Source: Bacteroidota bacterium
Lineage (GTDB): Bacteria; Bacteroidota; Bacteroidia; Bacteroidales; JAIPAH01
Length of the DNA stretch: 35,166 bases
NCBI GenBank assembly: GCA_021767705.1
Contig: JAASSU010000008.1
Span: forward strand, 1-35,166
Reading direction: 5' to 3'
Part shown: positions 1 through 8,328 of the stretch, piece by piece
Numbering within the stretch: position 1 is the first letter of the stretch
How the letters are laid out: each line of letters begins with the position of its first letter
Notes under the pieces: model-generated
Database searches by the model: none
What the model saw: only the letters and a program-made list of their open reading frames with translations
What the model was told of the DNA's origin: nothing
Position numbers and translations under genes: made by a program

Positions 1-87
1 GTTCTTGGAGTTATTGTAACTTTTTATATTAAAACGAGTTCCGCGGAAAAAATTTCCACAAAAATCACGTTTCTGTATATAAAAACA

Positions 88-116
88 TTGAAAAATAGAA
101 TTTCATGTTATATTTA
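88..116 (+). promoter_or_regulatory. candidate sigma70-type promoter upstream of the LuxR regulator
   Basis: TTGAAA (88-93), 17 bp spacer, TATTTA (111-116), in an AT-rich leader upstream of the ORF at 233. Confidence 0.3.
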
Positions 117-232
117 AATAGATACAGTGTAATACCAATTCATGAGAAAAATAATTAATAAAAAGTACAGTACAGAATGGAGTATTAGACCAAAGGCCTT
201 ACTTCATGTAATAAAATTTCAGGTAGCGGTGG

Positions 233-901
233 ATGGAAGCGACGGGCAAACAGCAGATCGTACTTATCGGCTCAGACAATCTCAGCAATCAAATGCTGGT
301 GTATTCGCTCGAGCACGAGCTGGATATGAAGTGCAGTGTATGTACACATTCCTCTCACCTCTTTTCCGAGGAAGCCCGCACCGAACTCACCGAAACCGTT
401 TCAAACGGCTATTCCACCCTGTTCCTCTTCGACTGTCACGAAAAACCGATCGATGAAGTGCTGACCGAAATCGCCGCTAACCCCTTCATTCCGACCCAGT
501 TGATAGCCCTGTACAACCTGAGTGCCTACTCCGAGGCCGAAGCGAAGGCCCTGACCAAGCAGGTGCGCGGCTTTTTCTATGTGGATGACAGCATGGATCT
601 GTTCCTGAAGGGCATCAGTGCCATCTTCAGGGGCGAGGTGTGGATCAGCCGCCAGATTCTCCTCGACTACGTGATGAAGAACGTGAGCGCCGGTACCCAT
701 CACACCCGCCCCAAGGTAGAGCTCACCGAACGGGAGCAGCAGATTCTTTCACTGGTCAGCATCGGCGCCAACAACGAGGAGATCAGCGACAAGCTCTTCA
801 TCAGCGTCAACACCGTCAAGACCCACATGTACAACATCTTCAAAAAGATCCAGGTAGGCAACCGCCTGCAGGCGGCCCTTTGGGCTGCCAAGCATCTGTG
901 A
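233..901 (+). CDS. LuxR/CsgD-like transcriptional regulator with an atypical receiver-like N-terminus and C-terminal HTH
   Basis: C-terminal LTEREQQILSLVSIGANNEEISDKLFISVNTVKTHMYNIFKKIQV is a clear LuxR HTH. Confidence 0.88.
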   Translation: MEATGKQQIVLIGSDNLSNQMLVYSLEHELDMKCSVCTHSSHLFSEEARTELTETVSNGYSTLFLFDCHEKPIDEVLTEIAANPFIPTQLIALYNLSAYSEAEAKALTKQVRGFFYVDDSMDLFLKGISAIFRGEVWISRQILLDYVMKNVSAGTHHTRPKVELTEREQQILSLVSIGANNEEISDKLFISVNTVKTHMYNIFKKIQVGNRLQAALWAAKHL

Positions 902-1043
902 GTAGTACTAGTACTGCCTATCTTTTTCGTCTAATACTCTAGTCCTCCTACCGTATTCCCCTACAACCTATTTGCCACCTCAAAATCATTATGCCTTACG
1001 ATGTACCATTTCCGATACCGTGATAACAATAGATATAGGAAAT

Positions 1044-1382
1044 ATGGTAATGGAAGAGAAGCGGGGTATGGAGAGGTACTGCCTGACAGTCCCGGCCAAA
1101 GTCAGCGTCATGAATCATGATCATCAGCTGCGAGGGCTGCAGGCATACACAAAGGATGTCTCATCGCGGGGCACCTTCCTGCAGATGGACACGGGCCTGG
1201 AAGTAGGGCAGCAGGTACATCTGGAGATATACCTCTCGATCAACAAACTTCAGGAGTTCTTCGAGCTGGACAATTCGGTTCGGATCGAGGTCAGTGGTCA
1301 GGTAGTCCGCAGCACACACGAGGGAGTAGGCATTCAGTTCGACAAAAAGTACACCATTTTACCGAGCAACGGAGGCTGCTAG
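1044..1382 (+). CDS. PilZ-domain protein (putative c-di-GMP binding)
   Basis: RGMER (RxxxR) followed by DVSSRG (DxSxxG), the two PilZ signature motifs. ATG at 1044 preferred over the TTG at 972. Confidence 0.75.
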   Translation: MVMEEKRGMERYCLTVPAKVSVMNHDHQLRGLQAYTKDVSSRGTFLQMDTGLEVGQQVHLEIYLSINKLQEFFELDNSVRIEVSGQVVRSTHEGVGIQFDKKYTILPSNGGC

Positions 1383-1431
1383 GTAAAGTGATCTACTCAC
1401 TTCTTCCGCATATACCGGGGAGGCGATCTAT

Positions 1432-2607
1432 ATGCGAAAACTGAAACTCAACGCATTGTGGAAGCCCTCCTTTATCGGGGCACACGATAAAGAGGGCAAG
1501 TTCGGGATCTATTCACCCGTCCTCATCCAGCAGGTGCTGCAGTACGAGCGCAGCCGGGCCGACCGCGAGGGCGGCTACTTTTCGGTAGTACTGTTTACCC
1601 TCAAAGAACCCGACTCTCAAAACGCCCGCTTCGTCAAGCTGCTCAAAAACAGCACCCGCCTGATCGACCACCTGGGCTGGTACGATGCGTCCACCGTCTG
1701 CGTAGTCTTGACCGCCACCGACGCCGACGGCGCCGAGCTGTTCGCCCGCAAAATCCAAGGCAGCGTCGAAACCATGTCCGGCAACGGCCGCCACCCGGCC
1801 CCGCCGTACGAAGTGTTCTCCTACCCCGACCAGGAACGCGGGCAGGGCGAAGGCAAACTCAAAATCTCCCGCAACATCTACCGCGACAACGACCTCTGCA
1901 TCAACGAAAAACTCAAGCAGTTCCTCGGGCAGGAGATTCCCGTATGGAAGCGCAGCCTGGATATCTTCGGATCTCTGGTCGGCCTGATTATCTTAGCACC
2001 AATCTTCATACTCACCGCTCTGCACATCAAACTGGTCTCCAAGGGGCCGGTTTTCTACACACAGCAGCGCGTGGGATTCAAGGGCCGCAGCTTCACTTTT
2101 ATCAAGTTTCGTACCATGAAGTACGGCAACGACGAAGGCTTTCACTCCAACCACGCCTCCAACTTCATCACCCGCAGCAATGTACCGATGGAAAAACTCG
2201 ACTCACATGACCCGCGCATCATCCCCGGCGGGCGAGTCATTCGCAAAGCCTGTATCGATGAGTTTCCGCAGCTGTGGAACGTTCTGCGTGGTGACATGAG
2301 CCTGGTGGGCCCACGCCCCTGTATTCCCTACGAAGCCGAGGCCTATCTGCGCTGGCACGCTCAGCGTTTCGATGTAATGCCCGGCGCCACCGGCCTGTGG
2401 CAGGTAAGCGGAAAAAACAAACTGACTTTCCACCAAATGATCAGCCTCGACATCAAGTATGCACGCAAGATGTCGCTGTGGCTGGACCTCAAAATTATCC
2501 TGCTCACAGTCCCGGCCATCACCGAAATGGTCTGGGTGAGTGTGTGCGGTAAGCTGGGGATTTTCAAAAATAATCAGATATATGCAGCAGGAGGCGAGAA
2601 TGGCTGA
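1432..2607 (+). CDS. polyprenyl-phosphate sugar-1-phosphate transferase (priming enzyme) with an N-terminal extra domain
   Basis: WKRSLDIFGSLVGLIILAPIF...KGPVFYTQQRVGFKGRSFTFIKFRTM...DEFPQLWNVLRGDMSLVGPRPCIPYE...PGATGLWQVSGKN, typical of the bacterial sugar transferase family. Confidence 0.95.
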   Translation: MRKLKLNALWKPSFIGAHDKEGKFGIYSPVLIQQVLQYERSRADREGGYFSVVLFTLKEPDSQNARFVKLLKNSTRLIDHLGWYDASTVCVVLTATDADGAELFARKIQGSVETMSGNGRHPAPPYEVFSYPDQERGQGEGKLKISRNIYRDNDLCINEKLKQFLGQEIPVWKRSLDIFGSLVGLIILAPIFILTALHIKLVSKGPVFYTQQRVGFKGRSFTFIKFRTMKYGNDEGFHSNHASNFITRSNVPMEKLDSHDPRIIPGGRVIRKACIDEFPQLWNVLRGDMSLVGPRPCIPYEAEAYLRWHAQRFDVMPGATGLWQVSGKNKLTFHQMISLDIKYARKMSLWLDLKIILLTVPAITEMVWVSVCGKLGIFKNNQIYAAGGENG

Positions 2608-2872
2608 CACGAATGTAAAACAGAGTGATGTAAAAACCAAATTGAAGGAATTCCTTATCAGCAACTTTTTGTTCAGTGAGGATGCAGTCCAGTTCAACGA
2701 CGAAGATTCCTTTTTAGAGAAAGGTATAATTGACTCCACCGGAATCCTGGAGCTCATCGAGTACTTGGAAGATACCTATTCGATAGCAATCGAAGATAAC
2801 GAGCTGATTCCGGAGAACCTCGATTCCATGAACAATGTAGATGCATTTATTGCCCGGAAGTTGGGTGCCTGA
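2600..2872 (+). CDS. acyl carrier protein
   Basis: FLEKGIIDSTGILELIEYLEDTYSIAIEDNEL..NLDSMNNVDAFI with a DS phosphopantetheine site. ATG at 2600 preceded by GGAGGCGAGA; the ORF-track start at 2540 lies inside the upstream gene. Confidence 0.88.
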   Translation: MADTNVKQSDVKTKLKEFLISNFLFSEDAVQFNDEDSFLEKGIIDSTGILELIEYLEDTYSIAIEDNELIPENLDSMNNVDAFIARKLGA

Positions 2873-2874
2873 CT

Positions 2875-3897
2875 ATGACCACCGCATTCAGCAGAGCGAG
2901 CCTGAAGCTCGATGCCGCAAAAGAGGTAGAGCACATCACCCAATCGATACGTGACATAGTAGGAAACCGGCTCCGGCGCCAGGGGACGGTAGTTGCCCTT
3001 TCCGGCGGCATTGACAGCAGCACCGTGGCCGCCCTGTGTGTCAAAGCCCTGGGAAAGGAGAAGGTCTTCGGGCTGCAGATGCCCGAGCGCCACTCCGCCG
3101 GAGACACCGGCGACTTGAGTGGTCTCATTGCCGGACATTTGGGAATCGAGACTATTTTCCAGGATATTTCACCGGTGCTCGAAGCTGTCGGTTGCTACAA
3201 AAAACAGGAGGCCGCCTACCAGAAGGTGCTGCCGCAATATGGCCCGGGCTGGAAGGCAAAAATTGTTTTACCGAGCGTGCTGTCTGAAGATTCACTGAGG
3301 CTGTTTTCACTGGTGGCCGAGGACCCCGAAGGGACTCAGATAAAAAAGCGTCTCTCACTAAAAGCGTATTTAGAAATCGTGGCAGCCACCAACTTTAAAC
3401 AGCGGGTGCGCAAAATGCTGGAGTACTACCATGCCGATCGGCTGAATTATGCGGTGGCCGGTACCCCCAACCGGCTTGAATATGACCAGGGGTTTTTCGT
3501 AAAACTTGGCGACGGTGCGGCCGACCTCAAACCGATTGCCCATCTGTATAAAACCCAAGTCTACCAGTTGGCCGAATACCTGGGCGTGCCGGAAGAGATC
3601 TGCTCCCGCCCGCCCACCACCGATACCTACTCCTTGCCACAGTCGCAGGAGGAGTTCTACTTCTCCCTACCTTATGAAAAGATGGACCTGTGTTTATACG
3701 GCAAAAACCACAACCTGCCGGATGCCGATGTGGCTGCTGCTACCGAAATCACCGTCGAACAGCTGCAGCGCATCTATGCCGATATCGAACAGAAACGACG
3801 TACCTCAGCCTACCTGCATCTGCCGCCGCAGTTGATTGATGATGTGCGGGAAATTAACAACAGTTCTAGAACAGGCTATCCGGTAACTCATCAATAA
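2875..3897 (+). CDS. NadE-like NAD synthase / ATP-pyrophosphatase
   Basis: VVALSGGIDSSTVAALC PP-loop, plus GTPNRLEYDQGFFVKLGDGAADLKPIAHLYKTQVYQLAEYLGVP as in NH3-dependent NAD synthetases. Confidence 0.85.
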   Translation: MTTAFSRASLKLDAAKEVEHITQSIRDIVGNRLRRQGTVVALSGGIDSSTVAALCVKALGKEKVFGLQMPERHSAGDTGDLSGLIAGHLGIETIFQDISPVLEAVGCYKKQEAAYQKVLPQYGPGWKAKIVLPSVLSEDSLRLFSLVAEDPEGTQIKKRLSLKAYLEIVAATNFKQRVRKMLEYYHADRLNYAVAGTPNRLEYDQGFFVKLGDGAADLKPIAHLYKTQVYQLAEYLGVPEEICSRPPTTDTYSLPQSQEEFYFSLPYEKMDLCLYGKNHNLPDADVAAATEITVEQLQRIYADIEQKRRTSAYLHLPPQLIDDVREINNSSRTGYPVTHQ

Positions 3898-4417
3898 AGG
3901 GCAGGGCGGCATCTTTTGCGGATACCTGCGGTGAGGCAATCGGCCACACAATTCCTATATCAGGATCGTTCCAGCGAATACCCCGTTCATGCTCGGGGCT
4001 GTACGGGGCGGAGGTTTTATAGGTGACATAGCTGTCGTTCTCCAATGCCAGAAAACCGTGGGCGAACCCAACCGGGATGTAGAGTGCCTGATGGCGTTCC
4101 GCCGCGATTTCAATTGCCGCCCACTTTTGAAAGGTGGGAGAATCCTGCCGAAGGTCCACCACTACATCGAGGATGGTTCCTTTTATTACACTCACCAGTT
4201 TTGCCTGTGCCAATGGCGGAGCTTGAAAGTGCATCCCCCGCAGCACATCCCGGGCGGATACCGACAGATTATCCTGGACAAATCTTTCTTGTATACCGTG
4301 GGCTGCAAAAGCGTCAAATTGATACGTCTCTTTGAAAAAACCCCGCGGGTCTTCAAAGGTTTTTTGTTCGATTAAGATCAAACCTGACAACTCATAATGA
4401 CTGAATGAAAAGGGCAT
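3866..4417 (-). CDS. rfbC: dTDP-4-dehydrorhamnose 3,5-epimerase
   Basis: FEDPRGFFKETYQ...VQDNLSVSARDVLRGMHFQ...VVDLRQDSPTFQKW...IPVGFAHGFLAL. Confidence 0.95.
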   Translation of the reverse strand: MPFSFSHYELSGLILIEQKTFEDPRGFFKETYQFDAFAAHGIQERFVQDNLSVSARDVLRGMHFQAPPLAQAKLVSVIKGTILDVVVDLRQDSPTFQKWAAIEIAAERHQALYIPVGFAHGFLALENDSYVTYKTSAPYSPEHERGIRWNDPDIGIVWPIASPQVSAKDAALPFIDELPDSLF

Positions 4418-4418
4418 G

Positions 4419-5288
4419 TTACTCCTCCCGGATAATGCTGATAAGATACTCTCCGTATCCGGATTTCATCAGAGGTTCGGCAAGTTTTTCTAATTGTTTG
4501 CCATCAATATAGCCCATTTTATAGGCGATCTCTTCTATGCAGGAAATCTTTAGACCCTGCCGCTCTTCAATGGTTTGAATATACTGGGTTGCATCGACCA
4601 GGGAGTTATGGGTGCCGGTATCGAGCCAGGCAAAGCCACGGCCCAACAGCTCCACCTGCAGCTCGCCGTTGTGCAGGTACAGGTTATTCAAATCGGTTAT
4701 CTCCAGTTCCCCCCTTGCCGATGGCTGTAATTCTTTTGCACGCGAAGTTACCTTATGATCGTAGAAGTAGAGCCCGGCCACTGCATAGTTCGATTTCGGT
4801 TGCTCCGGCTTTTCCTCGATAGAAAGCACCTTTCCATTTGTATCGAATTCCACCACTCCATAACGCTGTGGATCCTTCACATAGTAGCCGAACACTGTGG
4901 CGCCCTGCTGCAACTGCGCGGCGCGCTGCACTCGCTCCGGCAAGGAGTGGCCGTAAAAGATGTTGTCGCCGAGAATCAAAGCTACTGGTTCCCCATCTAT
5001 GAACTTTTCTCCAAGAACAAAAGCCTCGGCAATCCCGCGCGGCTGTGCCTGTTCTATGTAACTGAACTCGAGTCCCATTTGCTCTCCACTGCCGAACAAA
5101 TTTTCAAACAGCGGCAAATCGTTAGGGGTTGAGATAATCAGGATTTCTCGAATGCCGGCCAGCATCAGAACCGATAGGGGGTAATAGATCATCGGTTTAT
5201 CATACACCGGCAACAACTGTTTACACACAATTTGAGTAATTGGATAAAGCCTGGTGCCCATCCCTCCCGAAAGAATAATACCCTTCAT
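4419..5288 (-). CDS. rfbA: glucose-1-phosphate thymidylyltransferase
   Basis: [39 protein letters not shown]...[11 protein letters not shown]...[13 protein letters not shown]. Confidence 0.97.
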   Translation of the reverse strand: MKGIILSGGMGTRLYPITQIVCKQLLPVYDKPMIYYPLSVLMLAGIREILIISTPNDLPLFENLFGSGEQMGLEFSYIEQAQPRGIAEAFVLGEKFIDGEPVALILGDNIFYGHSLPERVQRAAQLQQGATVFGYYVKDPQRYGVVEFDTNGKVLSIEEKPEQPKSNYAVAGLYFYDHKVTSRAKELQPSARGELEITDLNNLYLHNGELQVELLGRGFAWLDTGTHNSLVDATQYIQTIEERQGLKISCIEEIAYKMGYIDGKQLEKLAEPLMKSGYGEYLISIIREE

Positions 5289-5403
5289 TACCGCTCCTCA
5301 TTAGCCTTGGTAAATTATATCACGGGCATTTGAAAAAGCATCAACAATTTATCATTGTAAATCATTCTAAAGGGGGGTATCATTAAAAATAAAGGAATCC
5401 AAA

Positions 5404-6111
5404 ATGATATCAACCAAGCGAACTATTTTATTGTTAACGCTGGCTATCTTTTGTATAGCATCTTTTCCCGGCATGGCTCAAAGCAGCTACACGAAAAGCG
5501 GGCTCAACGGAGCTCTATTCGATGCCCACACCGCCTTCAATATGGACGATATTGTGCAGAGCTTCGGCGGCCAGCTGGGCTACTCAATCGGCGGCATCTT
5601 AGATGTAGGTATGAACTTCTCCATGACCTATGATGAAGTCGAGGGCCAGGATTCTCAAGAGACGAACATTGGCTTAAAATACGGAATTATGCTGCTGAAG
5701 CAGGAAGATCTTTCTCCGGTGTCCCTCGAGCTGAGCGGAAGCTATGGGTATTCATTTGTTGATAGCAGCTACTATGATGATCTAAACCGTCAGAAAGAGG
5801 GACATGGCTATAAAATAAACCTTTACCTTTTTCACGATTTTAGCAGCACCTCCACAGCAGCTTTTCGTATGGGACCATTCGCAGGATTTAGTAGTTACCG
5901 TTATACTGTTGAAGCCATTATTTTAGGTGCCGAAGAAGAACAGCAATTTCTATCTGAACGTGAAACAGAGCTACTCTACGGTTTAGAATTATCCCTGCAT
6001 AGGACTTCAGCTCAAGGTAGAACCTACTATTTCAGTATTAAACCTTACGGCGATGATGAACTGAAATTTGCCGCCGCTATTAGTACCGGTTTGGTATTTG
6101 AGATAAGATAG
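5404..6111 (+). CDS. predicted secreted outer-membrane beta-barrel-like protein
   Basis: N-terminal signal peptide (TILLLTLAIFCIASFPGMAQ) and alternating aromatic/glycine beta-strand pattern. Confidence 0.55.
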   Translation: MISTKRTILLLTLAIFCIASFPGMAQSSYTKSGLNGALFDAHTAFNMDDIVQSFGGQLGYSIGGILDVGMNFSMTYDEVEGQDSQETNIGLKYGIMLLKQEDLSPVSLELSGSYGYSFVDSSYYDDLNRQKEGHGYKINLYLFHDFSSTSTAAFRMGPFAGFSSYRYTVEAIILGAEEEQQFLSERETELLYGLELSLHRTSAQGRTYYFSIKPYGDDELKFAAAISTGLVFEIR

Positions 6112-6199
6112 AGCTATTTAATATAATACGTGTAATTTGCTCTTTTTCCTTATTAGAAAAGAAATTATTTCAAAATTAATTTAGAATTCATCCCCCCTC

Positions 6200-6210
6200 T
6201 GTGCTATAAT
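6200..6210 (+). promoter_or_regulatory. extended -10 element (TGTGCTATAAT)
   Basis: TGnTATAAT directly readable at 6202-6210; no plus-strand ORF follows before 7474. Confidence 0.3.
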
Positions 6211-6404
6211 AATAGCAATGAGACAAGCATGAATCGTATTAGTTTCCAGGGCAATTTTTAACCGGATATAGGTTCATTTTGGTCCAGTTGTAGTCCCTTA
6301 AAGTGTACATTAGAACCGGGATAGCCTGTTTCGGCGGCATCCGTGGTCGACCGAGATTCCGAACGAATTGATACAATTGGAGTGTCATAAGGAGAAATTT
6401 GCTC

Positions 6405-6983
6405 TTAATCTGATAACTGAATTACATTGCGAAAATAGACCGTTACTCCAATTTTTCCACTGTTACCTAGCCCACTTTCAATGATCAGTCTTGAATTATT
6501 AGAACCAACTTCTGGATTAGTGAAGGTATATTGAGCACCTAAAGAATATTCTGCAAAAAGCGACAAAAATTCTGTGAGGTATATCTCAACTCCAAAAATG
6601 CCATTTAATTTAAGTGGGATTGTTGTTTCACTATTTGTACTGTTCTCTGGCTTATAGTAAATAATGCCAGGTTTTAGCTCACCGCCAATATACGGTGAGA
6701 TACGAGTATCATAAAAATGCTTTTCATATGCAATTCCAGTATTAACACTTGTAAGGTATGCTGCACTGTCATAATAAAAATCTAATAAGAAACGCCAACT
6801 TATTTTTTCGTTCCTTTTATATTTAATTCCGATTCCACCTTGGTAACTATCTATACCCTGAAGAATATCACCAACATTGAAGATGATTCCAACTGGAGGT
6901 ATTCTTTCGTCAACCAGTTTCTCTGAGTAAGCGAGTGTAGATACGCACAAAAATATACAGAAACCCCAAAAAAAACGTTTCAT
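6405..6983 (-). CDS. predicted secreted beta-barrel protein, unknown function
   Basis: Signal peptide MKRFFWGFCIFLCVSTLAYS; aromatic/glycine beta-strand repeats ending in a barrel-like strand. Confidence 0.55.
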   Translation of the reverse strand: MKRFFWGFCIFLCVSTLAYSEKLVDERIPPVGIIFNVGDILQGIDSYQGGIGIKYKRNEKISWRFLLDFYYDSAAYLTSVNTGIAYEKHFYDTRISPYIGGELKPGIIYYKPENSTNSETTIPLKLNGIFGVEIYLTEFLSLFAEYSLGAQYTFTNPEVGSNNSRLIIESGLGNSGKIGVTVYFRNVIQLSD

Positions 6984-7003
6984 TTACTTCTCCTTTTAAT
7001 ATC

Positions 7004-7426
7004 TTAGTCCATTATCCAAAATATATACCATCCGGTTGGTGGATATGCTGTTTTATCAAGTGAAGAGTGAATACGTGATTCCTCATCATCCTTTGTTACA
7101 GTAGACACGCCAATGTCATATTTCCCAGGAGAAAAAGAATTACCATGAACAGTAATACTCGGATTCTCGCTCATTTTAATTTCTTCGACAAATTGCCAAA
7201 TTATTTGTCCATGCTTTCTAATATATATTCTATTTGATTTGATTAGATTCTTTTTGCTTAGAGCAACAGGATTATTCCATTCGATTTTTATTTCATCTTC
7301 AAATATTATATATTGGCGTGCATACTTGAGCGTATCCCAGAATAGTGGCGCGCAAGATATTACTATAAGTGGTAATAGAGATAGAAAGACAAAGGAAAGA
7401 TTCTTATAAAATCTATTAGTTTTCAC
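7004..7426 (-). CDS. predicted lipoprotein, unknown function
   Basis: N-terminal hydrophobic stretch with lipobox-like VISC: LSFVFLSLLPLIVISCAPLF. Confidence 0.55.
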   Translation of the reverse strand: MKTNRFYKNLSFVFLSLLPLIVISCAPLFWDTLKYARQYIIFEDEIKIEWNNPVALSKKNLIKSNRIYIRKHGQIIWQFVEEIKMSENPSITVHGNSFSPGKYDIGVSTVTKDDEESRIHSSLDKTAYPPTGWYIFWIMD

Positions 7427-7473
7427 ATACCTTTAATTATATATCATATATTTCCAAAGGAGCTATAGGAAAG

Positions 7474-8328
7474 TTGAGTAAATATAAAAATTTTTTAGTC
7501 ATTTTTTTTATTATTGTAGGTGTATTACCCATCACTACCTGTCAAAAAAGGGATGTATCAATCAATAATAAACTAGAGGTTGAGCAAATGTTTGAACAAA
7601 TAAATGATAAGGTTGTGTTTTTTGGTCACCAATCTGTGGGCTATAATATTATTGAGGGAATAAAGGATCTATCTGCTGAACACCAAAAAGAGTATCACAT
7701 CAAATCCCTCGAGAAAAAAGATAATTTTCAGAATATCGATTTTAATAATGTGAATCTATTGGAAACTACAATTGGCAGAAATAGATATCCATTAGAAAAA
7801 ATCGAAGACTTTGCCCACTATTTTGAAACAGAGATCAGTGATCATGTGGACATTGCACTTATGAAATTTTGCTATGTTGATTCCGGTCAAGAGATATCAT
7901 CTGAAGAGCTTGCCGATGCCTATATACAGGAAATGGAACGGCTCGAACAGACATATCCACACGTAACCTTTGTGTATGTCACGATGCCGCTACGGGGCAC
8001 CCCACGTAAGTTGGATGTGTGGGCAAAAAACATAATATTCAAAATTTTAGGTCGTCCCATTTATGGGCGAGACGACAACATTGAAAGACATGAATTCAAC
8101 CAAGCCCTACGAACATCTAAAGCGCATACCGGTCGACTTTTTGATCTTGCAATGATTGAATCTACAAGATCTGATGGAAATATACAATCTTTTAGAAAAA
8201 ACGGTAGGGACTATCCTGTTCTTGTACCTGAATATACATATGATGGCGGACATCTTAATAAACGAGGGCGTGTACATGTTGCTGGTGACTTCCTATCCTT
8301 TATAAGGAAAGTGAGCGCTGATAAGTGA
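7474..8328 (+). CDS. secreted SGNH-like lipoprotein of the GHxSxG family (putative carbohydrate esterase or acyl-transfer enzyme)
   Basis: Lipobox-like signal (IIVGVLPITTCQ), VVFFGHQSVGYNIIEGI, LEQTYPHVTFVYVTMPL, LFDLAMIES, YDGGHLNKRG; shares blocks with the 31415 ORF. Confidence 0.6.
   Translation: MSKYKNFLVIFFIIVGVLPITTCQKRDVSINNKLEVEQMFEQINDKVVFFGHQSVGYNIIEGIKDLSAEHQKEYHIKSLEKKDNFQNIDFNNVNLLETTIGRNRYPLEKIEDFAHYFETEISDHVDIALMKFCYVDSGQEISSEELADAYIQEMERLEQTYPHVTFVYVTMPLRGTPRKLDVWAKNIIFKILGRPIYGRDDNIERHEFNQALRTSKAHTGRLFDLAMIESTRSDGNIQSFRKNGRDYPVLVPEYTYDGGHLNKRGRVHVAGDFLSFIRKVSADK

Noticed and set aside
142-456. ORF 142..456 (+)
   Set aside because: Overlaps the clear LuxR gene in another frame; no family features
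904-915. Perfect 12 bp palindrome AGTACTAGTACT just after the LuxR gene
   Set aside because: No loop and low stability, so not a convincing terminator hairpin; could be an operator but no evidence
401-942. ORFs 401..703 (-), 640..942 (+) and 700..891 (-)
   Set aside because: Shadow frames of the LuxR regulator in GC-rich coding DNA
1513-2757. ORFs 1513..1794 (-), 1944..2210 (+), 2203..2757 (-), 2361..2567 (-)
   Set aside because: Shadow ORFs within the sugar transferase and ACP genes; low-complexity translations
3989-5132. Plus-strand ORFs over rfbC/rfbA (3989..4375, 4045..4335, 4589..4822, 4755..5132)
   Set aside because: Antisense frames of well-supported genes
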